From: DATGKG01 sp963783145
Lineage (GTDB): Bacteria > Desulfobacterota > Binatia > Binatales > Binataceae
Assembly (NCBI GenBank): GCA_963783145.1
Contig: CAWAMM010000003.1
Coordinates: 490,673 to 554,672, forward strand
Reading direction: 5' to 3'
Length of the DNA: 64,000 nucleotides
In this document: piece by piece, positions 1 to 8,564 of the stretch
Position numbering within the stretch: position 1 is the stretch's first letter
Layout of the letters: the number at the start of each line of letters is the position of its first letter
Program-made: the position numbers and the translations under genes
Notes under the pieces: generated by a model
The model's database searches: none
What the model was told of the DNA's origin: nothing
The model's input: only the letters and a program-made list of their open reading frames with translations

Positions 1-237
1 CCGCGAGCATATGGGGAAAAGGTCGCACACCGGTTCCTTCCAAACCTGCTGCCGTACACGGTCGGCACACCGGCGGCGTTTGGTTTCGCCGAGTGGAACG
101 GCCGCTCGTTAACCGACAACGCGTCTGACGTGATGTTCTCGATCGCTTCAAACACTCCCGTTGGTCTCGGTATGGGCAGGGAGTCGGTCTCGTCGAAGCC
201 CTCGAAGATTTTCCCGTATGTCCCGGTTGCCTCCTAG
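1..237 (+). CDS. DUF4331-like protein, C-terminal fragment
   Basis: The window opens inside a reading frame that stays open to a TAG at 235-237, giving 78 residues. The motifs LLPYTVGTPAAFGF, NGRSLTDNASDVMFS and the ending FPYV resemble the C-terminus of DUF4331 proteins, exported proteins of unknown function with a beta-propeller-like fold. The start lies outside the window. The next gene begins 123 bp later with its own ribosome-binding site, so a shared transcript is possible but not shown. The family assignment comes from remembered motifs and is moderate. Confidence 0.55.
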   Translation, partial: PRAYGEKVAHRFLPNLLPYTVGTPAAFGFAEWNGRSLTDNASDVMFSIASNTPVGLGMGRESVSSKPSKIFPYVPVAS

Positions 238-360
238 TCGGTTGCCTCAAAGCCGTTCGATCTACGAAAATCAAAAAGAAGAAATTCTGGAAAAGAGCGA
301 AGACAGTAGCATCCGGCCCCTTGAGAGTGATGGCCTAATTGCCCTGCAGGAGAAGCGCCG

Positions 361-1128
361 ATGAAGAGAATGCTCGACACCAAGATCGCGCTCGTTACGG
401 GTGGAAATTCCGGGATTGGGCGGGCTAGCGCCATCCTTTTCGCGCAGGAAGGCGCCAAAGTCGCGATCACCGGCCGCAATGCCGCGGACGGCGAGGCGGT
501 AGTGGCGGAGATCGCCGCTGGTGGCGGGGAGGCGATCTTTATCCAGAGCGATGTGACTGCGGCCGGGGCCGCCTCAGCCGCGATCGCACAAGTCGTCTCG
601 ACTTGGGGACGCCTCGACTGCGCTTTCAATAACGCAGGGGTCAGCGGCGGCGGACTGTTAATAGATGCCGTTGACGAAGCGGCTTGGGATACGGTGATCG
701 CGACCAACCTGAAGGCTTCGTTCTTCTGCCTCAAGGCCGAGGCGGCCCAAATGAAGGCCCAAGGAAACGGCGCGATCTTGTTCAACGGCTCGATCCTCGC
801 GGAGATCGCGCAGCCGGGAACCTCGGTCTACAGCGCCAGCAAGGGCGGCGTCGTATCGCTCGCGCGCGCCGCGGCGGTCGAGCTTGGGCCATTCGGCATC
901 CGGGTGAATACCATCAACCCATCGATCACGCGGACACCGATGGCGCAGGCGGGCATCACGAAAGGCAAAGACGGTAAGGACACACATCCTCTTGCCATAA
1001 ACATACCGCTGGGACGTCTGGCCGAGCCCGAAGAGATCGCTCGAGTCGCTATGTTCCTTCTGTCGGATCTCGCCTCGTACGTGAATGGTCAGGCGATCGA
1101 CGTGGACGGCGGCCAAAGCGCCGTTTAG
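361..1128 (+). CDS. SDR-family NAD(P)-dependent oxidoreductase
   Basis: This 255-residue protein has the full classical short-chain dehydrogenase layout: the cofactor-binding TGGNSGIG at residues 13-20, NNAG at 90-93, the catalytic serine near 144, and Tyr157 and Lys161 in YSASKGG. The C-terminal GQAIDVDGG is also typical. It should reduce or oxidise a small carbonyl or alcohol in the cytoplasm; the substrate cannot be read from the sequence. An AGGAG sits 8 bp before the ATG. An epoxide hydrolase and a RidA protein follow on the same strand with 40 and 19 bp gaps, suggesting one operon handling a reactive organic substrate. Confidence 0.93.
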   Translation: MKRMLDTKIALVTGGNSGIGRASAILFAQEGAKVAITGRNAADGEAVVAEIAAGGGEAIFIQSDVTAAGAASAAIAQVVSTWGRLDCAFNNAGVSGGGLLIDAVDEAAWDTVIATNLKASFFCLKAEAAQMKAQGNGAILFNGSILAEIAQPGTSVYSASKGGVVSLARAAAVELGPFGIRVNTINPSITRTPMAQAGITKGKDGKDTHPLAINIPLGRLAEPEEIARVAMFLLSDLASYVNGQAIDVDGGQSAV

Positions 1129-1168
1129 ACAGAAGGCTCAGATTCATAAGTACTCACAGGAGAACGCC

Positions 1169-2395
1169 ATGACCCCAACCAGTGCTGGCGGCGAGCAAGC
1201 AGCTGACAAGAATGCGATGCGTCCCTTCCATGTGAATATTCCGGAAGCGGAACTTACCGAATTGCGCAGGCGCATCAACGCAACCAAGTGGCCGGAACGC
1301 GAAACGGTTACAGATGCATCCCAAGGAATACAACTCGAGACGATCCAGGCGCTCGCGCGCTATTGGGGCACCGAATACGACTGGCGCAAGTGCGAGGCAA
1401 GACTGAATGCCTTGCCGCAGTTCATCACCGGGATCGATGGGTTGGACATTCATTTCATTCACGTCCGCTCGAAGCATGACCATGCGTTGCCGCTCATCGT
1501 CACGCATGGATGGCCGGGCTCGATCACCGAACAGCTCAAGATCATCGACCCGCTGACCAATCCCACCGGACACGGCGGAAATGCATCCGATGCGTTCGAT
1601 GTGGTGATTCCGTCGATGCCCGGCTACGGTTTTTCCGCAAGGCCGATCACAACGGGGTGGGACCCCGCTCACATTGCGCGTGCCTGGACCGTGCTGATGA
1701 AGCGCCTCGGATACACGAAATTCGTCGCGCAGGGTGGCGACTGGGGCGCCATCATCACCGAGCTTATGGGTGTCCAGGCGCCGCCGGAATTGATGGGCAT
1801 CCACACCAACATGGCGAACGTGATTCCACTCGACATCGACAAGCTGGCCTTTTCCGGCGCACCGGCGCCGGCGAATCTCTCGGCCGACGAGAAGCTCGCT
1901 TACGAGCGGCTGAGCTTCGTCTATGCAAAGGGCATCGGCTATGGCTTTCAGATGGGGTTGAGACCGCAGACGCTGTACGGAATAGCGGACTCACCTGTCG
2001 GTCTCGCCGCCTACTTCCTTGATCATGACGCACGCAGTTACGAGATGATCGCGCGTGTTTTTGCCGGGGGGAGCGAAGGCCTCACCCGAGACGACGTCCT
2101 CGACAACATCACCCTGACCTGGTTGACGAATACCGCACTCTCGGGCGCCCGTCTGTACTGGGAGAACAAGGGCGCGTCGTTCTTCGCCGTCAAGGGCGTC
2201 GTGGTCCCGACCGCGGTAAGCGTCTTCCCCGACGAACTCTATCCAGCCCCGCGGAGCTGGGCAGAGCGGGCGTATCCCAAACTGATCCACTACAACCGCT
2301 TACCAAAGGGCGGACACTTCGCCGCCTGGGAGCAGCCGAAGCTCTTTTCAGAAGAAATTCGCGCGGGCTTCAGACCCGTGCGCAAACTATCTTAA
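1169..2395 (+). CDS. Epoxide hydrolase, microsomal-type alpha/beta hydrolase
   Basis: The product of 408 residues begins with an EHN-type N-terminal domain (residues 18-120) followed by an alpha/beta-hydrolase fold. HGWPGS near 113 supplies the oxyanion region, GGDWGA puts the nucleophile Asp at 191, and GGHFAAWEQP puts the catalytic His near 383. The family adds water to epoxides through an ester intermediate. The frame is open upstream to 1085, but the ATG at 1169 has an AGGAG 6 bp before it, avoids overlapping the SDR gene and matches family length. The neighbouring SDR and RidA genes fit a catabolic or detoxification unit. Confidence 0.9.
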   Translation: MTPTSAGGEQAADKNAMRPFHVNIPEAELTELRRRINATKWPERETVTDASQGIQLETIQALARYWGTEYDWRKCEARLNALPQFITGIDGLDIHFIHVRSKHDHALPLIVTHGWPGSITEQLKIIDPLTNPTGHGGNASDAFDVVIPSMPGYGFSARPITTGWDPAHIARAWTVLMKRLGYTKFVAQGGDWGAIITELMGVQAPPELMGIHTNMANVIPLDIDKLAFSGAPAPANLSADEKLAYERLSFVYAKGIGYGFQMGLRPQTLYGIADSPVGLAAYFLDHDARSYEMIARVFAGGSEGLTRDDVLDNITLTWLTNTALSGARLYWENKGASFFAVKGVVVPTAVSVFPDELYPAPRSWAERAYPKLIHYNRLPKGGHFAAWEQPKLFSEEIRAGFRPVRKLS

Positions 2396-2414
2396 CGCAA
2401 GACGAGAGACCGCT

Positions 2415-2807
2415 ATGAAACGAGAGATAATCCGCGTTGAACCCCTGGCGACGTTCCTGGACAAGTATAAGGCGCCGGCCTCGATGGTGACCAAGCACGG
2501 CGACATGATTTACGTGTCGGGCGCACCTCCTTTCGACCCTAAGACGGGGGAGATCTTCAAAGGAGCCATCGAGCGCCAGACCGAACTCGTGCTGGAGCAG
2601 ATGAAGCTCTGCGTCGAGACGGCCGGCTCATCCCTCGACAACGTGCTCAAGGTGAATGTGTATGTCACTTCCGTCGACATGTTCCCCCCCGTCAACGAGG
2701 TTTATCGGCGTTACTTCCCCAAAGACCCTCCTGCACGGATCTTCATCAATGTCCCAGCCTGGTATGGCGGCTTCGACATCGAGGTGGATTGCGTGGCGGC
2801 GGTCTAG
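2415..2807 (+). CDS. RidA (YjgF/YER057c/UK114) family protein
   Basis: This 130-residue protein has the RidA signatures: YVSGAPPFDP at the N-terminus, ERQTELVLEQM, a VNVYVT strand, and PPARIFINVP, whose Arg binds the substrate carboxylate in RidA. RidA proteins are small trimeric cytosolic enzymes that hydrolyse reactive enamine/imine intermediates, although some subgroups act on other substrates. The gene lies 19 bp after the epoxide hydrolase and is the last of three co-directional genes. It is followed by convergent genes on the minus strand. Confidence 0.92.
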   Translation: MKREIIRVEPLATFLDKYKAPASMVTKHGDMIYVSGAPPFDPKTGEIFKGAIERQTELVLEQMKLCVETAGSSLDNVLKVNVYVTSVDMFPPVNEVYRRYFPKDPPARIFINVPAWYGGFDIEVDCVAAV

Positions 2808-2851
2808 GGCAAGCTGCATCGGCATAGTCACCGGAAGAGGAGGGTGTTCAG

Positions 2852-3940
2852 TTACCTGCGAGTCCCGTTTTCCGCCAGGCTCCCAAGCGCTCGGAGGTTT
2901 CGATGCGCGAGGGCGGACACGCGCCAGGAACCCGGATCGAGGGTGAAAAAGAAGATCCCCGCGCTGACCACAAAGAGACCTAGTCCGGCGCGGTCGAGAC
3001 CTCGCCGCGACATCCATGCAACGCAGAGCGCGGTGGTCGTAAACAGCAATGGCAGGGCTGCGCGTTGATGGCCTGGGTCGTGATGAACAAATCCTTCCTT
3101 GAAGATCACCAGCACCATCAGCGTCAATGCGCCGACCGGGAAAATCGCCCAACTGCCGGCTCGCCGATAGGCATGCACGCCGAAGATCACCAGGAGCGCC
3201 CCGGCGATTGAGCAGAATCTAAGGGTTTCGAGCGGTGGGCCGAAGGTCTGCATCGCCTCCCCATACCCGGTGGCCACACTCATCGAGCTGCGGATGAATT
3301 CCGGAAATGAGCTCAGGTACTGTCCGCTCAGGACATATCCGAGCAACCAAACCAAAGCCCAAAGTAATAAGGGAAGCGGATACTCGCGCCATCGAAATCC
3401 ACGATACAGGGTGAGTATCGAGAACACCGTCCCGAGCGCCATGAAATATGAAAACTTCATCAGCCCGGCGATTCCGCACATCAGCGCCAGGCCGGCAAAG
3501 TCTGCTAACCCGGCGTCTGCCTCGCTAAGGACCAATATGACGACTACGGAAACCGAGCCGAGCGCCGCCTCAATCGAATAGGTCGCCGCGGCAACGATGG
3601 TGACGGCGAGTGGGGCTGCGAGAATGAAACCGACCGGGCGCAGAATTTTGAAGTAGAAGAGACCCAGCAGAACCAGGACCAGGGCGCGAATCGCAATCGC
3701 CCATGGATAGGCCGCCGGCGTGTAAAGCCACAACTGCGCGAATCCCAAGGGTCCGTATACAAAGGCTATATCGGGGCCGAACTGGACCCGCGAACCAGCT
3801 TCGGCCGCGCGCATCAGGACGTAGTTCCAGGACCAATCGAGCGTCGGCTGCGGCATCGCCGGCGCCCACGGCACCAGCAAAAAGAGCATCGCCAGGACTA
3901 GCAGCGCGGCCCAAAAACCCGGCGACCGCATCATCGCCAT
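2852..3940 (-). CDS. Polytopic membrane protein, GT-C glycosyltransferase-like
   Basis: The 362-residue product is mostly hydrophobic, with about nine predicted membrane spans. It contains FVYGPLGF and KEGFVHHDPGHQR, motifs met in uncharacterised GT39/GT-C-like bacterial membrane proteins that use lipid-linked sugars. I see no DxD catalytic loop, so enzymatic function is not claimed. The frame is open to 4144, but that would overlap the upstream gene; the ATG at 3940 (or 3934) removes the overlap and puts the first membrane span at the N-terminus. There is no strong ribosome-binding site, so the start is uncertain. Confidence 0.7.
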   Translation of the reverse strand: MAMMRSPGFWAALLVLAMLFLLVPWAPAMPQPTLDWSWNYVLMRAAEAGSRVQFGPDIAFVYGPLGFAQLWLYTPAAYPWAIAIRALVLVLLGLFYFKILRPVGFILAAPLAVTIVAAATYSIEAALGSVSVVVILVLSEADAGLADFAGLALMCGIAGLMKFSYFMALGTVFSILTLYRGFRWREYPLPLLLWALVWLLGYVLSGQYLSSFPEFIRSSMSVATGYGEAMQTFGPPLETLRFCSIAGALLVIFGVHAYRRAGSWAIFPVGALTLMVLVIFKEGFVHHDPGHQRAALPLLFTTTALCVAWMSRRGLDRAGLGLFVVSAGIFFFTLDPGSWRVSALAHRNLRALGSLAENGTRR

Positions 3941-4016
3941 CGAATAGGCGGCGACGCGCTTCGATCGTGACCTCAATTCAGGCGGTCCGGCGCGCTTTAT
4001 GTCTGATCTTGTTGGC

Positions 4017-5432
4017 CTACTGACTAACCACAGCCGGAGGGACGTAAGTATTATCCGCGACACTGCCCTCGGGGCCATAAACGCGCAGCATGATGTTGAA
4101 CGGCCCGTTCGGAACCGGAAGCCAGTTTGCTGCCGGAACCCCATTGGGAAGCTGCTGCGCCATATAGATCGAGATTGAGCCGTCCAGATTGGTGACCAGC
4201 CCGGGGGTATAGCTCGCGACCGCGTATTTATCCGCGGAATTGTCGATCAGTTCGATCGAGTCCGGTGTATATGCGGTGACTGACCAGAAGCGCTCGGCCT
4301 CGGGAATCTGTCCCGCGGGAAAGGTCAGCACATATCCCGAAGAACTCCCGTTCAGTGCCGCACCGGTGCCATCCTGGAACGTGTGATAATACGCTGCCGT
4401 GGTTATGCCGTTGCCGTATTGGATGTACTCGCTTATCGCGGATTGATCGAGAAAATTGGAACCCCATGCGCCGATGTTGGTGAAGTGGATCCAGTTGGTC
4501 GAGCCGGTGTTGTTCAGATAGTCGTTCAGGATTGCATGGTAGCCATTCTGCGCGCCGACAAAAAAAGCCTGCTCTCGCGACTGAGAATCCGAGTCGAAGG
4601 TTCCGTCGCCGAACAACTGGTTGAACGTGTTCGCTAAGGTCTGCTGCTGCGGCGACAGCGGCGGGGTGTTGGTGGACTCGACTGCGACCTGGAGTTGCTG
4701 GAGGAAGGTGATCGGTTCGACCGTAAGCATGGTATCGGCCGCGGTCTTGAACGGAACCGAGGTTACGACTTCGGGAACGATCAGGGTGGCGCCGCCGGTA
4801 GGGTCAGCCAGGTAATCGGAGAGCGTTTGAAGAAGCAGCGAATCGCGGAACGTTTCGGCTTCCGCACTCTGGTCCATTCCCGTTGGGCTGTAGTTGTCAA
4901 TCCGGAGGATCAGGGTCGTGAACTTCAAGGGCATCGCGATCGGCAAGACGCCGGCCGGCAGGGTCCCGTTGAATCCGGGTCCGGTCAGCGCATAGGTGCC
5001 GGGCGTCTGATCCGGAATGGCGGTCTGGAAAATGTTGCCATAGGGGTCGAGCGTCAGCAGCGAGTAGATCACTGTCGTCGCCGGGATGGTCAGAACCACC
5101 GGCTGCGCCGTCACATCGACAAAGGTGCTGGCGTAGAGCGTGTCAACGTTGATCGCGACCACAATTTGGTAGATCGGAGAGATTTTGGTCGGGCCGACCA
5201 GTTCGTTGGTAGTCGCGTACTGCGACTGATAGTAGGTAAACCAAAGCGGATAGAATTGCTCGACGTAGGCTTCCGCAGTCGAAGAGATTTTCTGGTTAGT
5301 CGATTGTCCTGAAGATGACGAACTGGAACCTCCGCAGGCCATCAGCACGAACGCGAAACTGAAGCGGCCCAGCAGGCCGAGCCACCGAACGATCCCGAAC
5401 CGCCGGCAGAATTCCCTTCCCCCGATCCCCAT
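4017..5432 (-). CDS. DUF1254/DUF1214 domain lipoprotein
   Basis: The 471-residue protein starts with a signal sequence ending in LMACGG, a lipobox, so it is probably an outer-membrane or periplasmic lipoprotein. A serine-rich linker follows. The central part (about 60-230) fits DUF1254, including VAINVDTLYAS and LDPYGN. The C-terminal 110 residues fit DUF1214, with FWSVTAYTPDS and NWLPVPNGPFNIMLRVYGPE. The function of the family is unknown. AGAGGTG precedes the ATG by 5 bp. The membrane-protein gene follows on the same strand after a 76 bp gap. Confidence 0.88.
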   Translation of the reverse strand: MGIGGREFCRRFGIVRWLGLLGRFSFAFVLMACGGSSSSSSGQSTNQKISSTAEAYVEQFYPLWFTYYQSQYATTNELVGPTKISPIYQIVVAINVDTLYASTFVDVTAQPVVLTIPATTVIYSLLTLDPYGNIFQTAIPDQTPGTYALTGPGFNGTLPAGVLPIAMPLKFTTLILRIDNYSPTGMDQSAEAETFRDSLLLQTLSDYLADPTGGATLIVPEVVTSVPFKTAADTMLTVEPITFLQQLQVAVESTNTPPLSPQQQTLANTFNQLFGDGTFDSDSQSREQAFFVGAQNGYHAILNDYLNNTGSTNWIHFTNIGAWGSNFLDQSAISEYIQYGNGITTAAYYHTFQDGTGAALNGSSSGYVLTFPAGQIPEAERFWSVTAYTPDSIELIDNSADKYAVASYTPGLVTNLDGSISIYMAQQLPNGVPAANWLPVPNGPFNIMLRVYGPEGSVADNTYVPPAVVSQ

Positions 5433-5674
5433 GTTCCACCTCTTTTAACTTCGCAAAAGTATCCCAGTCAGACTGCCATCAGATCCGGCAACCCAAAAGA
5501 TTGCTGAGTGGACCGGCACTTCCTTTAAGTTGAGCCCAAATGTATCCACACCCCGTCTGAGTTGCTACTTCGTGTAGACCAAATGAGCATCGGACGGCAA
5601 GGGTTTGCAATCGGACGGTTATTCAACGGCATGGCTTGTCCGTGGACGGCGTGCCGATTACCGTCGCCTATGTA

Positions 5675-6385
5675 ATGAGCGCCACCATCCGCATCGGCAC
5701 TTCAGGCTTCAGCTATAAGGAATGGCTCGGCAGTTTTTATCCGGAGAAACTCGCCGGCTCCAAGATGCTCGCGCACTATGCCCAGCGCCTGGCGGCCGTC
5801 GAAATCAACTACACCTTTCGCGCGATGCCGCGCCGCGCGATGCTCGAGAAGTGGGCAGCGCAAACCCCCGAGCAGTTCCGCTTCGCGCTCAAGGCACCCC
5901 AGCGCATCACCCATTTTGCCAAGCTCAAGGAGGTGGACAACCCGGTCGCGCACTTCGCCGAGGTCGCATCCTCGCTGGGCTCGCGGCTCGGTCCGGTGCT
6001 CTTCCAGTTACCACCCAACTTCAAGCGCGACGTTCCCCTGCTGCGAGATTTCATAGCGCTGCTGCATGGCCGCTTGCGCCCGGCTTTCGAGTTTCGCGAC
6101 AAATCCTGGTTCGATGATTCGGTCCTGCAGGCGCTGCGCGAGGGGGGCGCGTCATTGTGCATCGCGGAGAGCGCGACTATCGCCAGTCCTATCGAGCGCA
6201 CCGCATCGTTCGTCTACCTGCGCTTGCGCCATGAGGACTACGACGCGGCGGGATTGAAGTTATGGGCGGATCGCATCACCTCGATGGCCGCCGAAGCCGA
6301 GGAGATCTACGTCTTTTTCAAGCATGAGACCTCGGCGCCCGACCGCGCGTTTCGGCTGCGCGCCCTGCTCCCCGGCGCCTTATAG
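5675..6385 (+). CDS. DUF72 domain protein (YecE-like)
   Basis: The 236-residue protein has DUF72 hallmarks: IRIGTSGFSYKEW at the start, FYPEKL, ALKAPQRITH, LFQLPPNFKRD, FEFRDKSWF and the ending YVFFKHE. DUF72 proteins have a TIM-barrel-like fold and no firm biochemical role. The open frame begins at a TTG at 5636, but the family starts just before IRIG, so the ATG at 5675 is chosen. Its last 134 bp recur almost exactly at 7782-7915, beyond two minus-strand genes, which suggests an insertion that copied the gene's 3-prime end. Confidence 0.9.
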   Translation: MSATIRIGTSGFSYKEWLGSFYPEKLAGSKMLAHYAQRLAAVEINYTFRAMPRRAMLEKWAAQTPEQFRFALKAPQRITHFAKLKEVDNPVAHFAEVASSLGSRLGPVLFQLPPNFKRDVPLLRDFIALLHGRLRPAFEFRDKSWFDDSVLQALREGGASLCIAESATIASPIERTASFVYLRLRHEDYDAAGLKLWADRITSMAAEAEEIYVFFKHETSAPDRAFRLRALLPGAL

Positions 6386-6387
6386 AA
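6254..6387 (+). repeat. Long direct repeat, copy A (end of the DUF72 gene)
   Basis: These 134 bp cover the last 43 codons and stop of the DUF72 gene. They match 7782-7915 with five substitutions and no gaps, at an offset of 1528 bp. The shared segment ends two bases after the TAG stop. Confidence 0.95.
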
Positions 6388-6393
6388 ACGTTC

Positions 6394-6786
6394 CTACGAC
6401 AGGTTGGCCGTCGAGAATTTCTTGGTCTTCGCGGTCGGCACCGGGGCCGTCGGTGGCAAGGCATGATTTTCAGGTCTGACTGTAGGCGCAGTCTGATAAC
6501 CGGGGACTTCTGCCTTTTTGCAGCTGAGTCCAATGAAGGGAGCAATTCCCATCAGGCAGAGATTCTTCTCGACTCGATCCAAATCCGCGGTGAAAAAGGC
6601 AAAGACACCACCGATGATGCCAGGGACAGCGAGCAGAGCAATCTTGAACCACTGCCAGAACCCGATCCGTTTGACAACGATGCGGTCGTTATTCCAGTAG
6701 AGTTCATCTCCCTTGATGGTGAGTTGGCCGAGGTTTTGTTCCGTGATGCGGGTGTGACCCGCCTTCAAAGAAGGGAGATCGGCCAT
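6394..6786 (-). CDS. Hypothetical one- or two-span membrane protein
   Basis: This 130-residue protein has a polar first 45 residues, a hydrophobic segment WFKIALLAVPGIIGGVFAFF, a second weaker segment around LMGIAPFIGLSC, and a proline-rich tail. No family is recognised. It starts 13 bp after the coiled-coil gene on the same strand, so the two are probably cotranscribed. Both lie between the two copies of the DUF72 3-prime end and appear to have arrived together. Confidence 0.65.
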   Translation of the reverse strand: MADLPSLKAGHTRITEQNLGQLTIKGDELYWNNDRIVVKRIGFWQWFKIALLAVPGIIGGVFAFFTADLDRVEKNLCLMGIAPFIGLSCKKAEVPGYQTAPTVRPENHALPPTAPVPTAKTKKFSTANLS

Positions 6787-6799
6787 GATAGCACCCTTA

Positions 6800-7648
6800 T
6801 TAGATGTTCAACTTTTGCGCGATCCGACGGAGGAGACCGCCGTGTTCGGTATCTATCCTTTTGACGGCGTCCAAATTTCCCTTCAAGGTCTGGGTATTTT
6901 CCGCGAGCAAGCGGGTATTTTCAGTGAGGTTTCCTTCTATCCGGACGATTGAATGGGCATTTTCAGTGAGGTTTCCTTCCATCCGGACGATTGAATGGGC
7001 ATTTTCAGTGAGGTTTCCTTCCATCCGGACGATTGAATGGGCATTTTCAGTGAGGTTTCCTTCCATCCGGACGATTGAATGGGTATTTTCAGTGAGGTCT
7101 GCCTCCATCGCGATGAGCGAGTGCGTATTTTCAAAGAGCGTTCCTTCCATTCGAGCCAGACGCAAGTCGAGTCGGTCGAACTCAGGACCGATCAACCGGT
7201 CGAGCGCGCGGCTGAATTCACGCCGCCGCTCAGCAGCGATGTCTGTTTCGGCAGCGATTTTTTCTGCGTAATCGGACAGCAGGCGGAGCTCCTGGCGCCA
7301 GTCGACCTCGGCACATTCCGCGAGTGCCTGATGATCCGCAACAAAGTGGATTTTTTCCTGATTCCAAAATCCACAATAAATCAGCACTGCTCGTTCAACC
7401 GAATAGGCAATGATTTCTTCACGGACCTTCTTCAAATCAAACGACGGGTTTGATTCATAGGCGTTTAAGCGTTCTTCCAATTGTTTGCTCGGCACTGCCT
7501 CGCCGGCGTTGATCACGTACAAAGCCTCGACCCTTTCCTCCGGCTTCGGCTTCAGTACGCGATTGCGGACCTCACTCAACCGCCATGATGCAACTTGGGC
7601 GAGCTGTTCGGCCAATGCATTTTTCGCAGAAATTTTGAGCTTCGCCAC
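6800..7648 (-). CDS. Coiled-coil protein with 14-residue tandem repeats
   Basis: The protein has 282 residues if translation starts at the GTG at 7648, which has AAAGGA 3 bp upstream; the frame is open to 7807, but that extension would run into the DUF72 repeat. The first 170 residues are charged and helical. They are followed by near-identical 14-residue units of the type NLTENAHSIVRMEG, two heptads each, predicting an uninterrupted coiled coil. The last 30 residues are helical too. No known family is recognised. With the membrane protein next to it, a membrane-linked filament or tether is possible, but that is inference. Confidence 0.7.
   Translation of the reverse strand: MAKLKISAKNALAEQLAQVASWRLSEVRNRVLKPKPEERVEALYVINAGEAVPSKQLEERLNAYESNPSFDLKKVREEIIAYSVERAVLIYCGFWNQEKIHFVADHQALAECAEVDWRQELRLLSDYAEKIAAETDIAAERRREFSRALDRLIGPEFDRLDLRLARMEGTLFENTHSLIAMEADLTENTHSIVRMEGNLTENAHSIVRMEGNLTENAHSIVRMEGNLTENAHSIVRIEGNLTENTRLLAENTQTLKGNLDAVKRIDTEHGGLLRRIAQKLNI
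6920..7171. repeat. 42-bp tandem repeat array inside a coding gene
   Basis: Units begin at 6920, 6962, 7004 and 7046 and are almost identical over 42 bp each. Units starting at 7088 and 7130 are recognisable but diverged. Because 42 is a multiple of three, copy-number change keeps the reading frame and alters coiled-coil length by 14 residues per unit. Confidence 0.95.
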
Positions 7649-7781
7649 AGATCCTTTATACCGAGAACAGATGGGTGGGTTCAATCTGACGGAGTGTTTC
7701 CATCGACATTTTTCCCGAGAAGTTCTCCGTTTCGATGGGGGTGAGAACGGCGTGTCATCATCGATGCAGTCCCGTCCGAAG

Positions 7782-7915
7782 CTGAAGCTATGGGCCGAGC
7801 GCATCACCTCGATGGCCGCTGAAGCCGAGGAGATCTACGTCTTTTTCAAGCATGAGACCTCGGCGCCCGACCGCGCGTTTCGGCTGCGCGCCCTGCTCCC
7901 CGGCGCCTTATAGAA
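7782..7915 (+). pseudogene. Orphan 3-prime end of a DUF72 gene (direct repeat copy B)
   Basis: This segment encodes the last 43 residues of the DUF72 protein (one change, Asp to Glu) with the same TAG stop, but no upstream part of the gene. It is the second copy of the 134-bp repeat. It is best read as the displaced original gene end after insertion of 6388-7781, or as the remnant of a duplication and deletion. Confidence 0.9.
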
Positions 7916-8118
7916 GCAATTTCAGCGGAGATTCGCCCCCGATGGCATCAGCTTTGTTGGGCCGCGCGCCGGTTTGTATCCGGCTGCCTTCCGGATTCGT
8001 ATTGATCTGTGACAATGGCTATCGAGTCGAATGAATACGGATGGGTGCTGCCATCGTCTTTAGATAATCAGAGCGAACCACGCTCGAAAACCAGCCTCAT
8101 CCAGTAATGGAGGATCCA

Positions 8119-8427
8119 ATGAAGAAGTTTCTTTTGGCTTTATCACTCGCGGCGCTGACCGCCGGCTTCGCCGGAACCAGCTATGCCCAATTTTACGAGG
8201 GCAACTGTGTAGGCAACAACAGCAAGCATTGCGTTGACGCCCGCAACGCGTTCGCCGAACACCATGGCGGGGTAATGCCCGGCCAGTATTACAACCACTG
8301 GTACGGAGGACAGCAAGGACGCTGGACCAACGAGCATGATAACTGGCGATGGGAAAGCATGAACGGCGATCGCTATTCGAAAGGCCCACATGGCTGGGAA
8401 TGGCACCGCTATCATCACCATGGCTAA
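8119..8427 (+). CDS. Small secreted His/Trp-rich protein
   Basis: The 102-residue product begins with a clear Sec signal peptide (MKKFLLALSLAALTAG, cleavage after SYA-Q). The mature part has two cysteines and ends in a Trp- and His-rich tail (HRYHHHG), which could bind metal. No family is recognised. A GGAGG 5 bp before the ATG at 8119 fixes the start; an in-frame ATG at 8107 lies within that ribosome-binding site and is unlikely. Confidence 0.8.
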   Translation: MKKFLLALSLAALTAGFAGTSYAQFYEGNCVGNNSKHCVDARNAFAEHHGGVMPGQYYNHWYGGQQGRWTNEHDNWRWESMNGDRYSKGPHGWEWHRYHHHG

Positions 8428-8564
8428 TAATCGCGGCTGAACGCCAAAACGAGTACTCCATCGCGGAGGACGATAAGCGGCCTCCGCGGTGGATTCTTTC
8501 CCAGGCTGGCTGTCAATACGGCGCGATCTGGTTCTCTTCAGCAACCCCCTGCGCCACCTAATGA

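Noticed and set aside
4695..5312. Plus-strand frame of 205 codons opposite the DUF1254 gene
   Set aside because: Composition is atypical and the minus strand encodes a conserved two-domain lipoprotein.
6920..7171. Tandem repeats considered as a CRISPR array
   Set aside because: Units are contiguous without variable spacers and lie in frame within a gene.
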